Below, piece by piece: positions 1 to 8,230 of a stretch of DNA of 26,545 nt. This stretch comes from DRTC01 sp964521025 (GTDB lineage: Bacteria; Cloacimonadota; Cloacimonadia; Cloacimonadales; TCS61). The DNA lies in the NCBI GenBank assembly GCA_964521025.1, contig CAZFPK010000046.1, forward strand, positions 1-26,545. Direction: 5' to 3'. Position numbers and translations under genes: made by a program. The number at the start of each line of letters is the position of its first letter. Within the stretch, counting starts at the first letter, position 1. The notes beneath the pieces are model-generated. The model was given only the letters and a program-made list of their open reading frames with translations. It made no database searches and had not been told where the DNA came from.

Positions 1-73
1 GCCACAGAAAATTCCTGAAAAAGGAACCACAAATAACCACCAAACCAGCCGCTAATCCAACCAATCTTTTCAC
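1..73 (-). CDS. Possible 5' end of a CDS running off the left edge
   Basis: Reading the minus strand from a GTG at 73-71 gives 24 codons without a stop up to the window edge. They encode a short basic start followed by a hydrophobic stretch, which looks like a signal peptide or first membrane helix. The purine-rich sequence upstream is a weak ribosome binding site. The fragment is too short to identify and may be chance. No other gene is visible in 1-142. Confidence 0.2.
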   Translation of the reverse strand, partial: MKRLVGLAAGLVVICGSFFRNFLW

Positions 74-142
74 CTTTTCTCTTTTTCGTGATCTTCTCCG
101 AAATTCATCAAAAAAAATAATCTTCTGTTTTCAGTGTCAAAT

Positions 143-157
143 GTTTTCCTTAATTTA
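143..157. repeat. Left direct repeat (target-site duplication) of the IS4-family element
   Basis: The 15 bases GTTTTCCTTAATTTA occur here and again, identical and in the same orientation, at 1627-1641. They immediately bracket the transposase-bearing element, as a target duplication would. Fifteen bp is slightly longer than the 8-13 bp usual for IS4 relatives, so one or two bases may belong to the element ends or match by chance. Confidence 0.8.
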
Positions 158-1626
158 GTGTCATACCCCCTTTTTTTACACGAACTTGACCTTCAACTGT
201 AATTGTTCATGATACCTCCCCTTGAATTTTACTTTTCTGTATCTCGATATCTCTGAAAAAACCTTTTTCACAACTTTGAATAGCCGATAATAAATAAATC
301 CATATAATAGTTCTATGTTCTTTTTCTTATCCATCATTAGAACATGGAAGGCTTCTGCTAATTGGAGAACTATCTTCTTTAAAGAATACAAAAAACTAAT
401 AACAATCCATAAGATTGTATTCATATTTTTTAATCCTACATAAGACAATAATTGCATCTCTTCCCAGCCATAATCCTGCTTTACTTGGCGATGTAATTCT
501 TCGATTTTCCACCTTAACCGGTAACTTCCCAAAGCCTTTTCAATTATTTCCCCTAAACTTAATTGGTGATGTGGAAAGTCGCAAAGCAGGTAAAAGAAAC
601 CACCTAATTTACCTTTTTCAGATTTATGCCGACATACTACCAACCAGGTTTCTGTAGTTGTCGGATGCTTTTTAGGATGAGGATCCAATCTGACTTTAAC
701 TCGTTTTATACCACAAAGAAGTTTGCTCCCTTTCTTTTTACCGGGAACTTCATAATCTAAGTTTACTGACTTGCATACCTGTTTAAAGTTTAATTCTTTC
801 TCATTTACAATTAAATCTCGTTTGCCCATACTTCTGATAACATAAGCATTTTCGTCATCTGATAATTTTCTAATTTTAATACGACCATCACCGGCACGAT
901 CAAAAACATAAATACCTCTATTGTTAGAATAAATGACAATGTCATTAATGCGGTCAAAAGTTATATTTGCCTTTGTATCTATCTCGATCTCTTTGCTGTA
1001 GAAATCACTACGTAGAGGGGATATTTGATAACCATTTTCTTCAGGAGTGTAAGCGATTATATTGAGCAAATCATAACCATTATTTCTCTTACCACTGCTG
1101 CCGTCTCTTATCCGAGACAAACCTTCCATCTGTTTAGAAGATGGTTTCATTATGTCACTCGGATCAACTAATATTAAACTGTCTTTGTTAAGATGATTAC
1201 ATTGCTTTCGCAATAAGTTCTGCTCTAATTTATCAGACAGTTCTTTTCGCTTAAAGTTCTCATATAAACGTTTACAGGTTTTCTTCAAATCTATAGACTC
1301 ATCAAGGTCCTGTGCTATTTGCCTGACTATTACTGAACCACGGCCTAATATTCCTGTGGAACTATCTTTTAGGAATTTCTGTTCAGGAAGACTTAAACCT
1401 CTTCCTAACGGTTCTAAAAAATGATGAAATTTCTCTTGCATATTTTTGGCCATTTTCTTTTTCTGAACTCTGTCCATTATTGCTCCTTTGATATGTTTTT
1501 TAATGATGCAATTTATTCAAAGGAGCAATCTTTGTAAATCAATTTTGCATGGCATTTTATTATAGTAATTATCATATATAATTATTGCTTAGTATTAGTG
1601 ACTTTATGATTTTTGGGGGTATGCAA
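158..1626 (-). mobile_element. IS4-family insertion sequence, about 1.47 kb, apparently complete
   Basis: The element lies between perfect 15-bp direct repeats and carries one intact transposase gene on the minus strand. The ends share a short inverted repeat: CATACCCCC at 162-170 matches the complement of 1615-1623. The identity beyond these nine bases is poor. The transposase stop codon is only about 18 bp from the left end, while about 150 bp of non-coding sequence separate its start from the right end. Intact direct repeats, ends and reading frame suggest a recent insertion. It sits about 170 bp upstream of the C25-type gene and could have displaced that gene's upstream regulatory DNA. 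Confidence 0.85.
176..1477 (-). CDS. IS4-family transposase (DDE, YREK signature)
   Basis: This 433-residue protein is a DDE transposase that would cut and rejoin the element ends in the cytoplasm. The IS4 signature Y-(2)-R-(3)-E-(6)-K is exact: Y319, R322, E326, K333 in YRLRWKIEELHRQVK. The first acidic residue lies in LVDPSD (D105 or D108) and the second is D193 in VFDRAGDGR. The C-terminal segment after about residue 345 is hydrophobic and then basic, as in the family. The ATG at 1477-1475 has a good AGGAG binding site just upstream (ATCAAAGGAGCAATA). The length is normal and no frameshift is seen, so it could be active. Confidence 0.93.
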   Translation of the reverse strand: MDRVQKKKMAKNMQEKFHHFLEPLGRGLSLPEQKFLKDSSTGILGRGSVIVRQIAQDLDESIDLKKTCKRLYENFKRKELSDKLEQNLLRKQCNHLNKDSLILVDPSDIMKPSSKQMEGLSRIRDGSSGKRNNGYDLLNIIAYTPEENGYQISPLRSDFYSKEIEIDTKANITFDRINDIVIYSNNRGIYVFDRAGDGRIKIRKLSDDENAYVIRSMGKRDLIVNEKELNFKQVCKSVNLDYEVPGKKKGSKLLCGIKRVKVRLDPHPKKHPTTTETWLVVCRHKSEKGKLGGFFYLLCDFPHHQLSLGEIIEKALGSYRLRWKIEELHRQVKQDYGWEEMQLLSYVGLKNMNTILWIVISFLYSLKKIVLQLAEAFHVLMMDKKKNIELLYGFIYYRLFKVVKKVFSEISRYRKVKFKGRYHEQLQLKVKFV

Positions 1627-1641
1627 GTTTTCCTTAATTTA
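1627..1641. repeat. Right direct repeat (target-site duplication) of the IS4-family element
   Basis: This is an exact copy of the 15 bp at 143-157. Joining the left flank through one copy to the right flank reconstructs an uninterrupted AT-rich intergenic sequence, presumably the pre-insertion state. Confidence 0.8.
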
Positions 1642-1642
1642 C

Positions 1643-1675
1643 AAACTTAACAAATCTTTTCAACTTGTGAAGTTT
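1643..1675. repeat. Palindrome of the AAACTTAACAA family; rest of the 1478-1794 gap
   Basis: AAACTTAACAA (1643-1653) pairs with TTGTGAAGTTT (1665-1675) with one mismatch. Related hairpins occur at 26325-26353 and 26393-26425. The remainder of the gene-free stretch 1478-1794 holds the right part of the insertion sequence and the upstream region of the C25-type gene. I see no convincing consensus promoter there. Confidence 0.5.
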
Positions 1676-1794
1676 ATCACACAATAAAAAAGATCATTAA
1701 AAAATCTGGCATACATCTTGCATAAATCATTGACTGATAATTACCGGTAAAATTTCTGGAATTATTAAGAAAAAGAAATGATGAGGAATTAATT

Positions 1795-4700
1795 ATGGAA
1801 AAAAAGATTTTTTCGACCATCCTGCTCTGTGCTTCTATTTTGCTTTTTTCTAATGAATTAAGAATATCGAACAGAAACGGGGATGTGGTCATTTCAGGAA
1901 ATCCGACAGGACTGGAAATAAGGGAAAATCAAAATAATGAATACTTGGAAGTAGATATCAAAAACTGCATAAATAACTCCAGGATTGGAAATCCCGAACT
2001 TCCGAAATTTACACAACTTGTAAACTTACCTGACAATGGAAATTATGTCGGCAGGGAAATCGATTACGACTTTGAGGAAATATCTCTCGCAAAAAAGGTA
2101 ATCTATTCCGGTTGGGAAGATAATGCAGAACCTGATCCTGATATATATAAAACAGACAGCTGGTTTCCCGAAGAAATTGTCCTCATCAGCGATCCGGTCA
2201 TTATGCGAGGTTATCGTTTTTCGCAGGTTTCTATTGCTGCTGTTCAGTATAACCCGGTGCGGAATAAATTAAGATTGCTGAAAAATATTAATATCGAATT
2301 TGAGATCGATCATACAATCACCAAAAATCCCGTAAAAGATCAACGGAATAGATTCTCTGCAACTTTTAATAAGATCGTCTCATCAAAAGTTTTTGGAGCC
2401 CAACCTGAGCGCTCGGGATCTCAAGGAACTTACCTTTTTATCTGTCCTGATAATTGTGTCTCGACGCTGCAGCCTCTTGCCCGTTGGAAAGAAAAGCTGG
2501 GATTTAAAACCAGGATCGCTCCTAAATCAGAAGCCGGGAGTAATTATAATCAAATCAAAAACTATATTCAGAACGCTTATGATAACTGGGCATATCCTCC
2601 GGAATTTGTCGTTCTGGTTGGTGATGTGAATGGAAATTTTATTGTTCCTTCCGATTATATCGACGGTTACCTGACATACACCGATGTAACGGATCATTCT
2701 TATGCTTTACTGGAAGGCGATGATTATTTTCCTGATTTAATGATCGGCAGATTATCGATCCGCACAACTCAGCACCTGCAGACGATCATCAACAAAATAA
2801 TTACTTATGAAAGTAATCCCGATACAAATAATGATTGGTTCACCAGAGCGTTAATGTTAAGTGTAGTCATGGATGATTGGTACATGGAGTTTTATTCTGC
2901 AAGAGAAACTGTCATGTCTGTTCGGGAAAAGCTGTTGGATTTTACTTATACTCTGGTTGATACATTTATTTCCCCTTACCAGTCCAATCCGAATTTTATC
3001 GATAATTTTATCAACACAGGTTGCACTTTTGTCAATTATCGTGGTTTTGGTGGTCCCGCTTACTGGTCGAGTGATTGGGGAACGATGTACAGCATTTATG
3101 ATGTTCAAAGTCTGAATAATGGATTTAAACTGCCGATGGTTACAAGTATTGTCTGCGGTGGAGGAGATTTTGCAGATTATGATTATCCCAGTTGTTTCGG
3201 AGAAACCTGGTTGAACAGCGGTTCTCCTGCCTTACCAAAAGGGGCGATCGGATTTATCGGACCGAGTGAACATGATACGAAAACACCTTTTAATAATGCT
3301 AATGATATTGGAATTTATCAGGGAATAACGCAGGAGGAACTTTTCCGCTGTGGAGAGATGCTCTTGCGCGGGAAGATGGAGCTTTATATTAATTATCCGA
3401 ATTGCCATGATATGGATGGATATAATGATGCCAATGATTCGGATCAATTTTATTTTTATGTTTATAATTTATTGGGAGATCCGGGTCTTTCGGTTTGGAC
3501 TGATTTTCCCGAAAATGTTGATATTTCATTTGAACCGCTCCATACGGACGGAGATAATTTTTTGAATGTAACGATTTCCAGTGATATGGAAGATAAGGCA
3601 GGTTTCGTGATCGCAGTTACTAATGACGACAGCCTGGTTGCTCGTGGAATAACAGATACTTTCGGTGCAGTCGATATTCCTTTAAGTTTGGAAGTCGGAG
3701 AATACTCAATAACTGCATCCAAATACGGATATATTCCTCAGACTGAAGATTTGATCGTCGAAACCGGCGATATTGTCTGTATTGATAATTTTTCCTTTTT
3801 GAATGAACCTCATTCCGGTTCTCTCGTCGATCTTGAAATTTCGATGAAAAACACTGCAGAGATCGATGCGGAAAATATCGAACTGGAATTGGTTTCAAAT
3901 GATGAATTCATCGAGATAATTTCAGGAACTTCTTTTATAACAGAGATGTTTCCGGATGCATTGGAAACTACTCAATTCCAATTCCAGGTTGGAGAAGAAT
4001 GGCTGGATGGTGCGATAAAGGAATTATTCTTGAATGTTTCATCTAACCTGGGAAATGATTCATTTCTCATTCCGGTCTCGATAATTTCACCGGAAATGAT
4101 CCTCTCCGAATTTATTGTAGCAAATCCTGACGATGCTTTGATCCAGAACCAGACGGATGAAGTTTATATCCAACTTTTTAATGGAGGAAACCTGGAAAGC
4201 GGAGATTTAACTGTAATGCTGGAGTGTACGAATGAAAAAGCGATTGTAAATTCAAGTTCCAGTTCATTTCCAAATATCGGGATCGCTAGTTCAATTCTCT
4301 GCGAAATTCCTTTTATGATAACTCCGGTAGATGTCATCTCCGGAGAACAAGCGACTTTTGAACTGGAAATATTAAACAATGGAAATATCGTGCAAACACT
4401 GACTTTTTCTATTCCTATCGGGATTATAAACCAGGAAAGTCCTACTTTCAGTGAATACGGATATTATGCGATCGAAAGCAGCGATGTCGGGAATTTCGAA
4501 GCACCGGTTTACGATTGGATCGAGATCTCACCTTATAACGGCGGCAGCGGAAACATGCTGGACAGCGATCATGGAACTACAGATGGTTATGTCGGTGTTG
4601 TCGATCTGCCGTTCATATTCCAATATTACGGGAAAAATTATGACCAGGTGTCAATTGCTTCCAACGGTTATTTGTCGATGGGCAGCTGCAAACAGATATT

Positions 4701-5427
4701 TTTCAGGAATCGTACCATTCCATCCGGGATCGGACCGAATGCTATGATCTCCCCTTTCTGGGACTTTATTAAATACGGAGACCTTTGCTATTATTATGAT
4801 CCGTCCGAACATATTTTCATTATCGAGTGGGATGAATTTACCAACCAATACAGTTATGTAGAAGAGACTTTTCAGGTCATTCTCTATGATCCGGAATTTT
4901 ATCCGACTCAAACCGGAGACGGACAGATTTTATTCCAGTATAAAGAGATCAACAACATCGATGCGGGGGAGAACTATGCAACTGTCGGTATTGAAAACGA
5001 AGCACAGGATGAAGGTTTATTGCTGACTTATGCTAATTATTATCATGAAACTGCCCACACTTTGCAGGATCATTCTGCGATTTTATTCGTCCCCCTTGAA
5101 GAACCGGAAGTGAGTAGCGAAGAACATGAGTTATCCTCGCAGAATGTTCTTTACGTTAATTATCCGAATCCTTTTAATTCTTCGACCACGATTTCTTTTT
5201 CTCTAACACAAACCTCCGGATTTGTGACTCTTGAAATTTACAACATCAAAGGACAGAAAGTTAAGACCATACCCGTCATCCTGAGTCCCGAGACTTCACT
5301 CGGGAAAGGATCGATTGTCTGGAACGGAAAAGACGATGCTGGAAATACTGTAGCGAATGGAATTTATTTTTATAAATTGAATTCCGGAAAATTTTCATTG
5401 ATAAGGAAAATGGTTTTAACAAAATAG
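1795..5427 (+). CDS. Secreted C25 (gingipain-type) peptidase-like protein with C-terminal sorting domain; catalytic His missing
   Basis: This protein has 1210 residues. An N-terminal signal peptide (about 1-20) is followed by a propeptide-like region to about 210 and a C25 catalytic-type domain (about 212-565). Several beta-rich Ig-like stretches follow (about 575-890), then a beta-rich domain with SNGYLSMG (about 905-1105). It ends in a FlgD-like/type A sorting domain from about 1119 (NYPNPFN, then VWNGKDDAGN and GIYFYKL). This predicts export and surface or secreted localisation. The nucleophile region VCGGGDF with C454, followed by CFGETWL, aligns with gingipain ACVNGDF and CFAEAL. The upstream GHG motif is changed: it reads NYRGFGG with F418 where gingipains carry the catalytic His. 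The protein may therefore be an inactive adhesin-like homologue or use another base. ATG 1795 is preceded by AGGAA. It is followed by hairpins and is probably monocistronic. Confidence 0.82.
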   Translation: MEKKIFSTILLCASILLFSNELRISNRNGDVVISGNPTGLEIRENQNNEYLEVDIKNCINNSRIGNPELPKFTQLVNLPDNGNYVGREIDYDFEEISLAKKVIYSGWEDNAEPDPDIYKTDSWFPEEIVLISDPVIMRGYRFSQVSIAAVQYNPVRNKLRLLKNINIEFEIDHTITKNPVKDQRNRFSATFNKIVSSKVFGAQPERSGSQGTYLFICPDNCVSTLQPLARWKEKLGFKTRIAPKSEAGSNYNQIKNYIQNAYDNWAYPPEFVVLVGDVNGNFIVPSDYIDGYLTYTDVTDHSYALLEGDDYFPDLMIGRLSIRTTQHLQTIINKIITYESNPDTNNDWFTRALMLSVVMDDWYMEFYSARETVMSVREKLLDFTYTLVDTFISPYQSNPNFIDNFINTGCTFVNYRGFGGPAYWSSDWGTMYSIYDVQSLNNGFKLPMVTSIVCGGGDFADYDYPSCFGETWLNSGSPALPKGAIGFIGPSEHDTKTPFNNANDIGIYQGITQEELFRCGEMLLRGKMELYINYPNCHDMDGYNDANDSDQFYFYVYNLLGDPGLSVWTDFPENVDISFEPLHTDGDNFLNVTISSDMEDKAGFVIAVTNDDSLVARGITDTFGAVDIPLSLEVGEYSITASKYGYIPQTEDLIVETGDIVCIDNFSFLNEPHSGSLVDLEISMKNTAEIDAENIELELVSNDEFIEIISGTSFITEMFPDALETTQFQFQVGEEWLDGAIKELFLNVSSNLGNDSFLIPVSIISPEMILSEFIVANPDDALIQNQTDEVYIQLFNGGNLESGDLTVMLECTNEKAIVNSSSSSFPNIGIASSILCEIPFMITPVDVISGEQATFELEILNNGNIVQTLTFSIPIGIINQESPTFSEYGYYAIESSDVGNFEAPVYDWIEISPYNGGSGNMLDSDHGTTDGYVGVVDLPFIFQYYGKNYDQVSIASNGYLSMGSCKQIFFRNRTIPSGIGPNAMISPFWDFIKYGDLCYYYDPSEHIFIIEWDEFTNQYSYVEETFQVILYDPEFYPTQTGDGQILFQYKEINNIDAGENYATVGIENEAQDEGLLLTYANYYHETAHTLQDHSAILFVPLEEPEVSSEEHELSSQNVLYVNYPNPFNSSTTISFSLTQTSGFVTLEIYNIKGQKVKTIPVILSPETSLGKGSIVWNGKDDAGNTVANGIYFYKLNSGKFSLIRKMVLTK

Positions 5428-5484
5428 GATCACGATTCTCCGCTTTTATCTTTTTTAAAACCTTGAAGGTTTGTTAACATCATC

Positions 5485-5521
5485 AAACTTGCCAATCCGT
5501 TAATTGCCGGATGGCAAGTTT
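5485..5521 (+). terminator. Strong hairpin of the AACTTGCCA family, probable terminator of the C25-type gene
   Basis: AAACTTGCCA (5485-5494) pairs perfectly with TGGCAAGTTT (5512-5521), and the stem extends inward through TCCG/CGGA after a one-base bulge. A short T run follows. A smaller palindrome with stem AAACC/GGTTT and loop TTGAA lies at 5458-5472. The hairpin ends 8 bp before the next start codon, so it could also hinder ribosome access to that gene. The same outer stem recurs at 15078-15108. Confidence 0.6.
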
Positions 5522-5529
5522 TTGATAAT

Positions 5530-6549
5530 ATGAATAAAAAAAATTACAGATACATCATTTTCGGAGCAGGAGCTGTCGGTTCGACTGTCGGCGGATTACT
5601 TGCTCTGAACCGGAAGAAAGCAGTTTTGATCGGCAGGAAAAAGCATATTCAAAAAATTGATAAAGCCGGATTACAATTAAATTCCTATGAAGATTCATTT
5701 AAAGTAAAAATCCCTTCTTTTTGCTCGCTGAAGGAAATTAAAATCCAAAAAAATGATCTTATCATTCTAACAGTCAAATCACAGGATACCCGGAATTGTT
5801 TAATAGAAATTCGAAGATATTATCCGCAGGAAACTCCGGTTATCTCTTTTCAAAACAGCATTTTGAACGAACCGGAAATCGCTGCCTTTTTTCAAAATTG
5901 TTACGGTGGTGTTTTCCGCATGACATCTTTTTTGTACAAACCCGGAGTCGTGAATTACCGAAAGATCGGAAGGATCATTTTGGGAAAATATCCGCAAGGG
6001 AAAGATGACCTTCTTCGGAAAATTGCTGAAGATTTTAAGCATTCCGGTTTCGATGTCGATATTTCCGGGAAGATCATGAACCATAAATGGCTGAAGCTGG
6101 CTTTGAATGTAACCAGCGTTGCAACTGCCATGTTCAGCAATCCGCAGATCGACAGGAATCGAACGAACAGAGTGAAGATAAAACTCATGCAGGAAGTTGA
6201 AGATGTTTTTAGATCAGCAGGGATCGAGACAACGCCCTGTTCATCGAAAGATAAAACTATTCAGGAAATGATCGCACATTTCAAGAAACCGGCAAAACCG
6301 TATGCTCCTAAAATTCCGGTTTATAACTCGACCTGGCAGTGCTTACAAAAATCCAAACCATTAGAAGCAGAATACTTTCTGGGTGTGATCATCAATCTCG
6401 CACAAAAAAATAATATTGAAGTCCCGGTCCATAAAAAGATCCTGGAAATGAGTAATTTCCTGGAAAAGAATAAATTTAACCAGGAATATTTTCTTGCGAA
6501 AAATATCGAATCTTTACTGAAAAACGAAATTCTAAATAATTTGACATAA
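5530..6549 (+). CDS. Ketopantoate reductase family protein (ApbA/PanE-like)
   Basis: This 339-residue cytoplasmic oxidoreductase belongs to the 2-dehydropantoate 2-reductase family, which reduces ketopantoate with NADPH in pantothenate and CoA synthesis. The N-terminus carries the Rossmann dinucleotide motif GAGAVGS (G12, G14, G17). The C-terminal helical domain contains NHKWLKLALN, the usual position of the catalytic Lys, and EAEYFLGVII with the conserved Glu, followed by a typical VPVHKKI ending. The length is close to the usual 290-340. The start follows a strong hairpin with no clear Shine-Dalgarno sequence, but the protein begins correctly just before the nucleotide-binding strand. Family members also act on other 2-keto acids, so panE itself is likely but not certain. 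Confidence 0.8.
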   Translation: MNKKNYRYIIFGAGAVGSTVGGLLALNRKKAVLIGRKKHIQKIDKAGLQLNSYEDSFKVKIPSFCSLKEIKIQKNDLIILTVKSQDTRNCLIEIRRYYPQETPVISFQNSILNEPEIAAFFQNCYGGVFRMTSFLYKPGVVNYRKIGRIILGKYPQGKDDLLRKIAEDFKHSGFDVDISGKIMNHKWLKLALNVTSVATAMFSNPQIDRNRTNRVKIKLMQEVEDVFRSAGIETTPCSSKDKTIQEMIAHFKKPAKPYAPKIPVYNSTWQCLQKSKPLEAEYFLGVIINLAQKNNIEVPVHKKILEMSNFLEKNKFNQEYFLAKNIESLLKNEILNNLT

Positions 6550-6582
6550 AATTGTTATTTCTATTTTTGCTCGATTTGAAAA

Positions 6583-6611
6583 TTGACAGTCCGGCAACCG
6601 CCGGATATGAA
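6583..6611 (+). promoter_or_regulatory. Candidate promoter of the selenium operon with a palindromic spacer
   Basis: TTGACA (6583-6588) and TATGAA (6606-6611) are 17 bp apart. The spacer holds a perfect 6-bp palindrome, TCCGGC-AACC-GCCGGA (6590-6605), which could be an operator or simply another member of the local hairpins. A TATAAT at 6618-6623 lacks a -35 at the right distance. Promoter consensus in this lineage is not certain. Confidence 0.35.
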
Positions 6612-6653
6612 GTTAAGTATAATTTGAGATAATGATAGTGTTAAAGGAATTTT

Positions 6654-8075
6654 ATGCACGCAGAACTTAAAAAAATCCCGGGAGTCGATAAACTCCTGAA
6701 TTTAGCCGAAATAAAGGAATTGGAAGATTTCTACGGAAAAGAACTGGTTACTTTTTCTATCAGGCTCATCTTGAAAAAATTGAGAGAAAGAGTTCTGAAT
6801 GGGAAAAAAGCAGATGAATTAGAAAAGATACTTGAAAACATAAAATTTCAAATTTCTTCGATAGCTGAAAAATCCTTAAAACCGATGATCAATGCGACCG
6901 GGATCGTTCTGCATACAAATCTTGGAAGAACTCCTCTGGGAAAAGAGATTTTAAAAGAATTAGAACCTGTTATCGCAGGATATTCAAATCTCGAATTTGA
7001 TCTGAAAACCGGAAAGCGTGGACAGCGGAATGCTCATATTAGCAGCTTGATAAAATTCATCACCAAAGCCGAAGATGCGGTCGTTGTGAATAATAATGCC
7101 GCCGGAGTAATGCTCTGTTTGAAGACTTTTGCCGCAGAAAAAGAAGTTATCATATCCAGGGGAGAATTGATCGAGATCGGAGGTTCATTCCGCATCCCGG
7201 AAATCATGGCAGCCAGCGGAGCAAAAATGGTCGAAGTCGGAGCAACCAACCGCACTCGCATTTCCGACTATGAAAAAGCAATAACTCACGAAACAAGGAT
7301 GATCTTCAAGGCTCATAAATCCAATTATTTCATCGGTGGCTTTACCGAAGATGTCGAGATGGGCGAACTATCCCAACTTGCTGAAAAACATGGTTTAATT
7401 TTTGTGTACGATCTCGGTTCCGGACTTTTACGAAAACCGGAAGGATTACCTCTCGAAAAAGAACCCGATGTTAGAAGCAGTTTGAAAGCAGGAGCGGATA
7501 TTGTAACTTTCAGCGGGGATAAACTTCTTGGAGGTCCTCAAGCGGGAATAATTGCCGGCAGGAAAAAATATGTTTCGCAACTCGCTAAAGCGCCGATGAT
7601 GCGTGCGCTGCGAGTGGGGAAGATGACGATCGCAGCCTTATCGTTCGTAATTTCCCGGTATTTGAAAGACGAATCACTAAAACAGGATATTCCGATTTTC
7701 CGGATGTTGAATCGAGATGAAAAGGAATTAAAAAGGCTCGCAGAAAAACTTACCCTTGAGATAAACAAATTCAAGATCAAAACAAAGATCATTAAAAGTA
7801 AAGCTCGTTGCGGAGGTGGAACACTTCCTGAACTGATCATCGATAGTTATGCTGTGCAGATCATTCCTGATAAAAAAGAGAAAAAATTTGCAGAAAGAGT
7901 TTTCGCTAAACTGCTGCAGCGAGAAATTCCAATTTTGGGAATTTTGCGAGAAGGAAATTTACTTTTCGATGTTCTGAGTATTTTTGAGGAAGATATTCCT
8001 GTTATTGCTGAAAGTTTAGTAATCCCATCTTCCCGATGGGAAAAGAATAAGTATTCATCGTTACCAATCTTCTGA
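6654..8075 (+). CDS. selA: L-seryl-tRNA(Sec) selenium transferase
   Basis: SelA is a PLP enzyme that converts Ser-tRNA(Sec) into selenocysteinyl-tRNA(Sec) using selenophosphate. The 473-residue protein shows the family blocks NATGIVLHTNLGRTPLG (from 80), the FDLKTGKRGQR region, NNNAAGVMLCL, and SGDKLLGGPQAG with the PLP Lys K290. ATG 6654 has AAGGA upstream. It heads an operon with yedF and selD. The last 15 or so residues, after the normal family ending near AESL, are not SelA-like. They are encoded by two inserted hairpins, and the TGA stop (8073-8075) lies in the second one. The enzyme core is intact and should be functional. A selB gene and the tRNA(Sec) gene are not in this window. Confidence 0.95.
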   Translation: MHAELKKIPGVDKLLNLAEIKELEDFYGKELVTFSIRLILKKLRERVLNGKKADELEKILENIKFQISSIAEKSLKPMINATGIVLHTNLGRTPLGKEILKELEPVIAGYSNLEFDLKTGKRGQRNAHISSLIKFITKAEDAVVVNNNAAGVMLCLKTFAAEKEVIISRGELIEIGGSFRIPEIMAASGAKMVEVGATNRTRISDYEKAITHETRMIFKAHKSNYFIGGFTEDVEMGELSQLAEKHGLIFVYDLGSGLLRKPEGLPLEKEPDVRSSLKAGADIVTFSGDKLLGGPQAGIIAGRKKYVSQLAKAPMMRALRVGKMTIAALSFVISRYLKDESLKQDIPIFRMLNRDEKELKRLAEKLTLEINKFKIKTKIIKSKARCGGGTLPELIIDSYAVQIIPDKKEKKFAERVFAKLLQREIPILGILREGNLLFDVLSIFEEDIPVIAESLVIPSSRWEKNKYSSLPIF

Positions 8076-8082
8076 TTGGTAA
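8023..8082. repeat. Two adjacent hairpins forming the 3' end of selA
   Basis: TCCCATC/GATGGGA (8023-8029 with 8035-8041) and TTACCAATC/GATTGGTAA (8061-8069 with 8074-8082) are perfect 7-bp and 9-bp stems with loops of 5 and 4 bases. They replace the natural end of selA, and the selA stop codon straddles the loop and right arm of the second. Confidence 0.75.
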
Positions 8083-8089
8083 TGTTTTG

Positions 8090-8197
8090 CTCGTTCCAAT
8101 GCTCCTGCGTTGGAACACAATACTTGACGCTCAGCGTCGTATCCAAATAACCGCAGAGCGGAGAAATAACATTCCCACCCAGGAGCGTGGGAACGAG
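8090..8197. repeat. TCCT-loop paired-hairpin element, copy 1
   Basis: A 108-bp unit bounded by CTCGTTCC (8090-8097) and GGAACGAG (8190-8197). The outer hairpins are GTTCCAATGC-TCCT-GCGTTGGAAC (8093-8116) and TTCCCAC/GTGGGAA (8172-8193) with AGGA in the loop. Between them lie GACGC-TCA-GCGTC (8126-8138) and CCGC-AGA-GCGG (8151-8161). The same architecture recurs at 19453-19584 and 21221-21342. An ATG-led extension of the yedF frame runs through this unit but is repeat, not gene. Confidence 0.8.
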
Positions 8198-8230
8198 AAA
8201 ACCACCGGGACGGTGGAGATACAGGATAAA

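Noticed and set aside
8087..8230. N-terminal 48-residue extension of YedF
   Set aside because: It is encoded entirely by the hairpin element; the TusA fold begins at the ATG at 8231.
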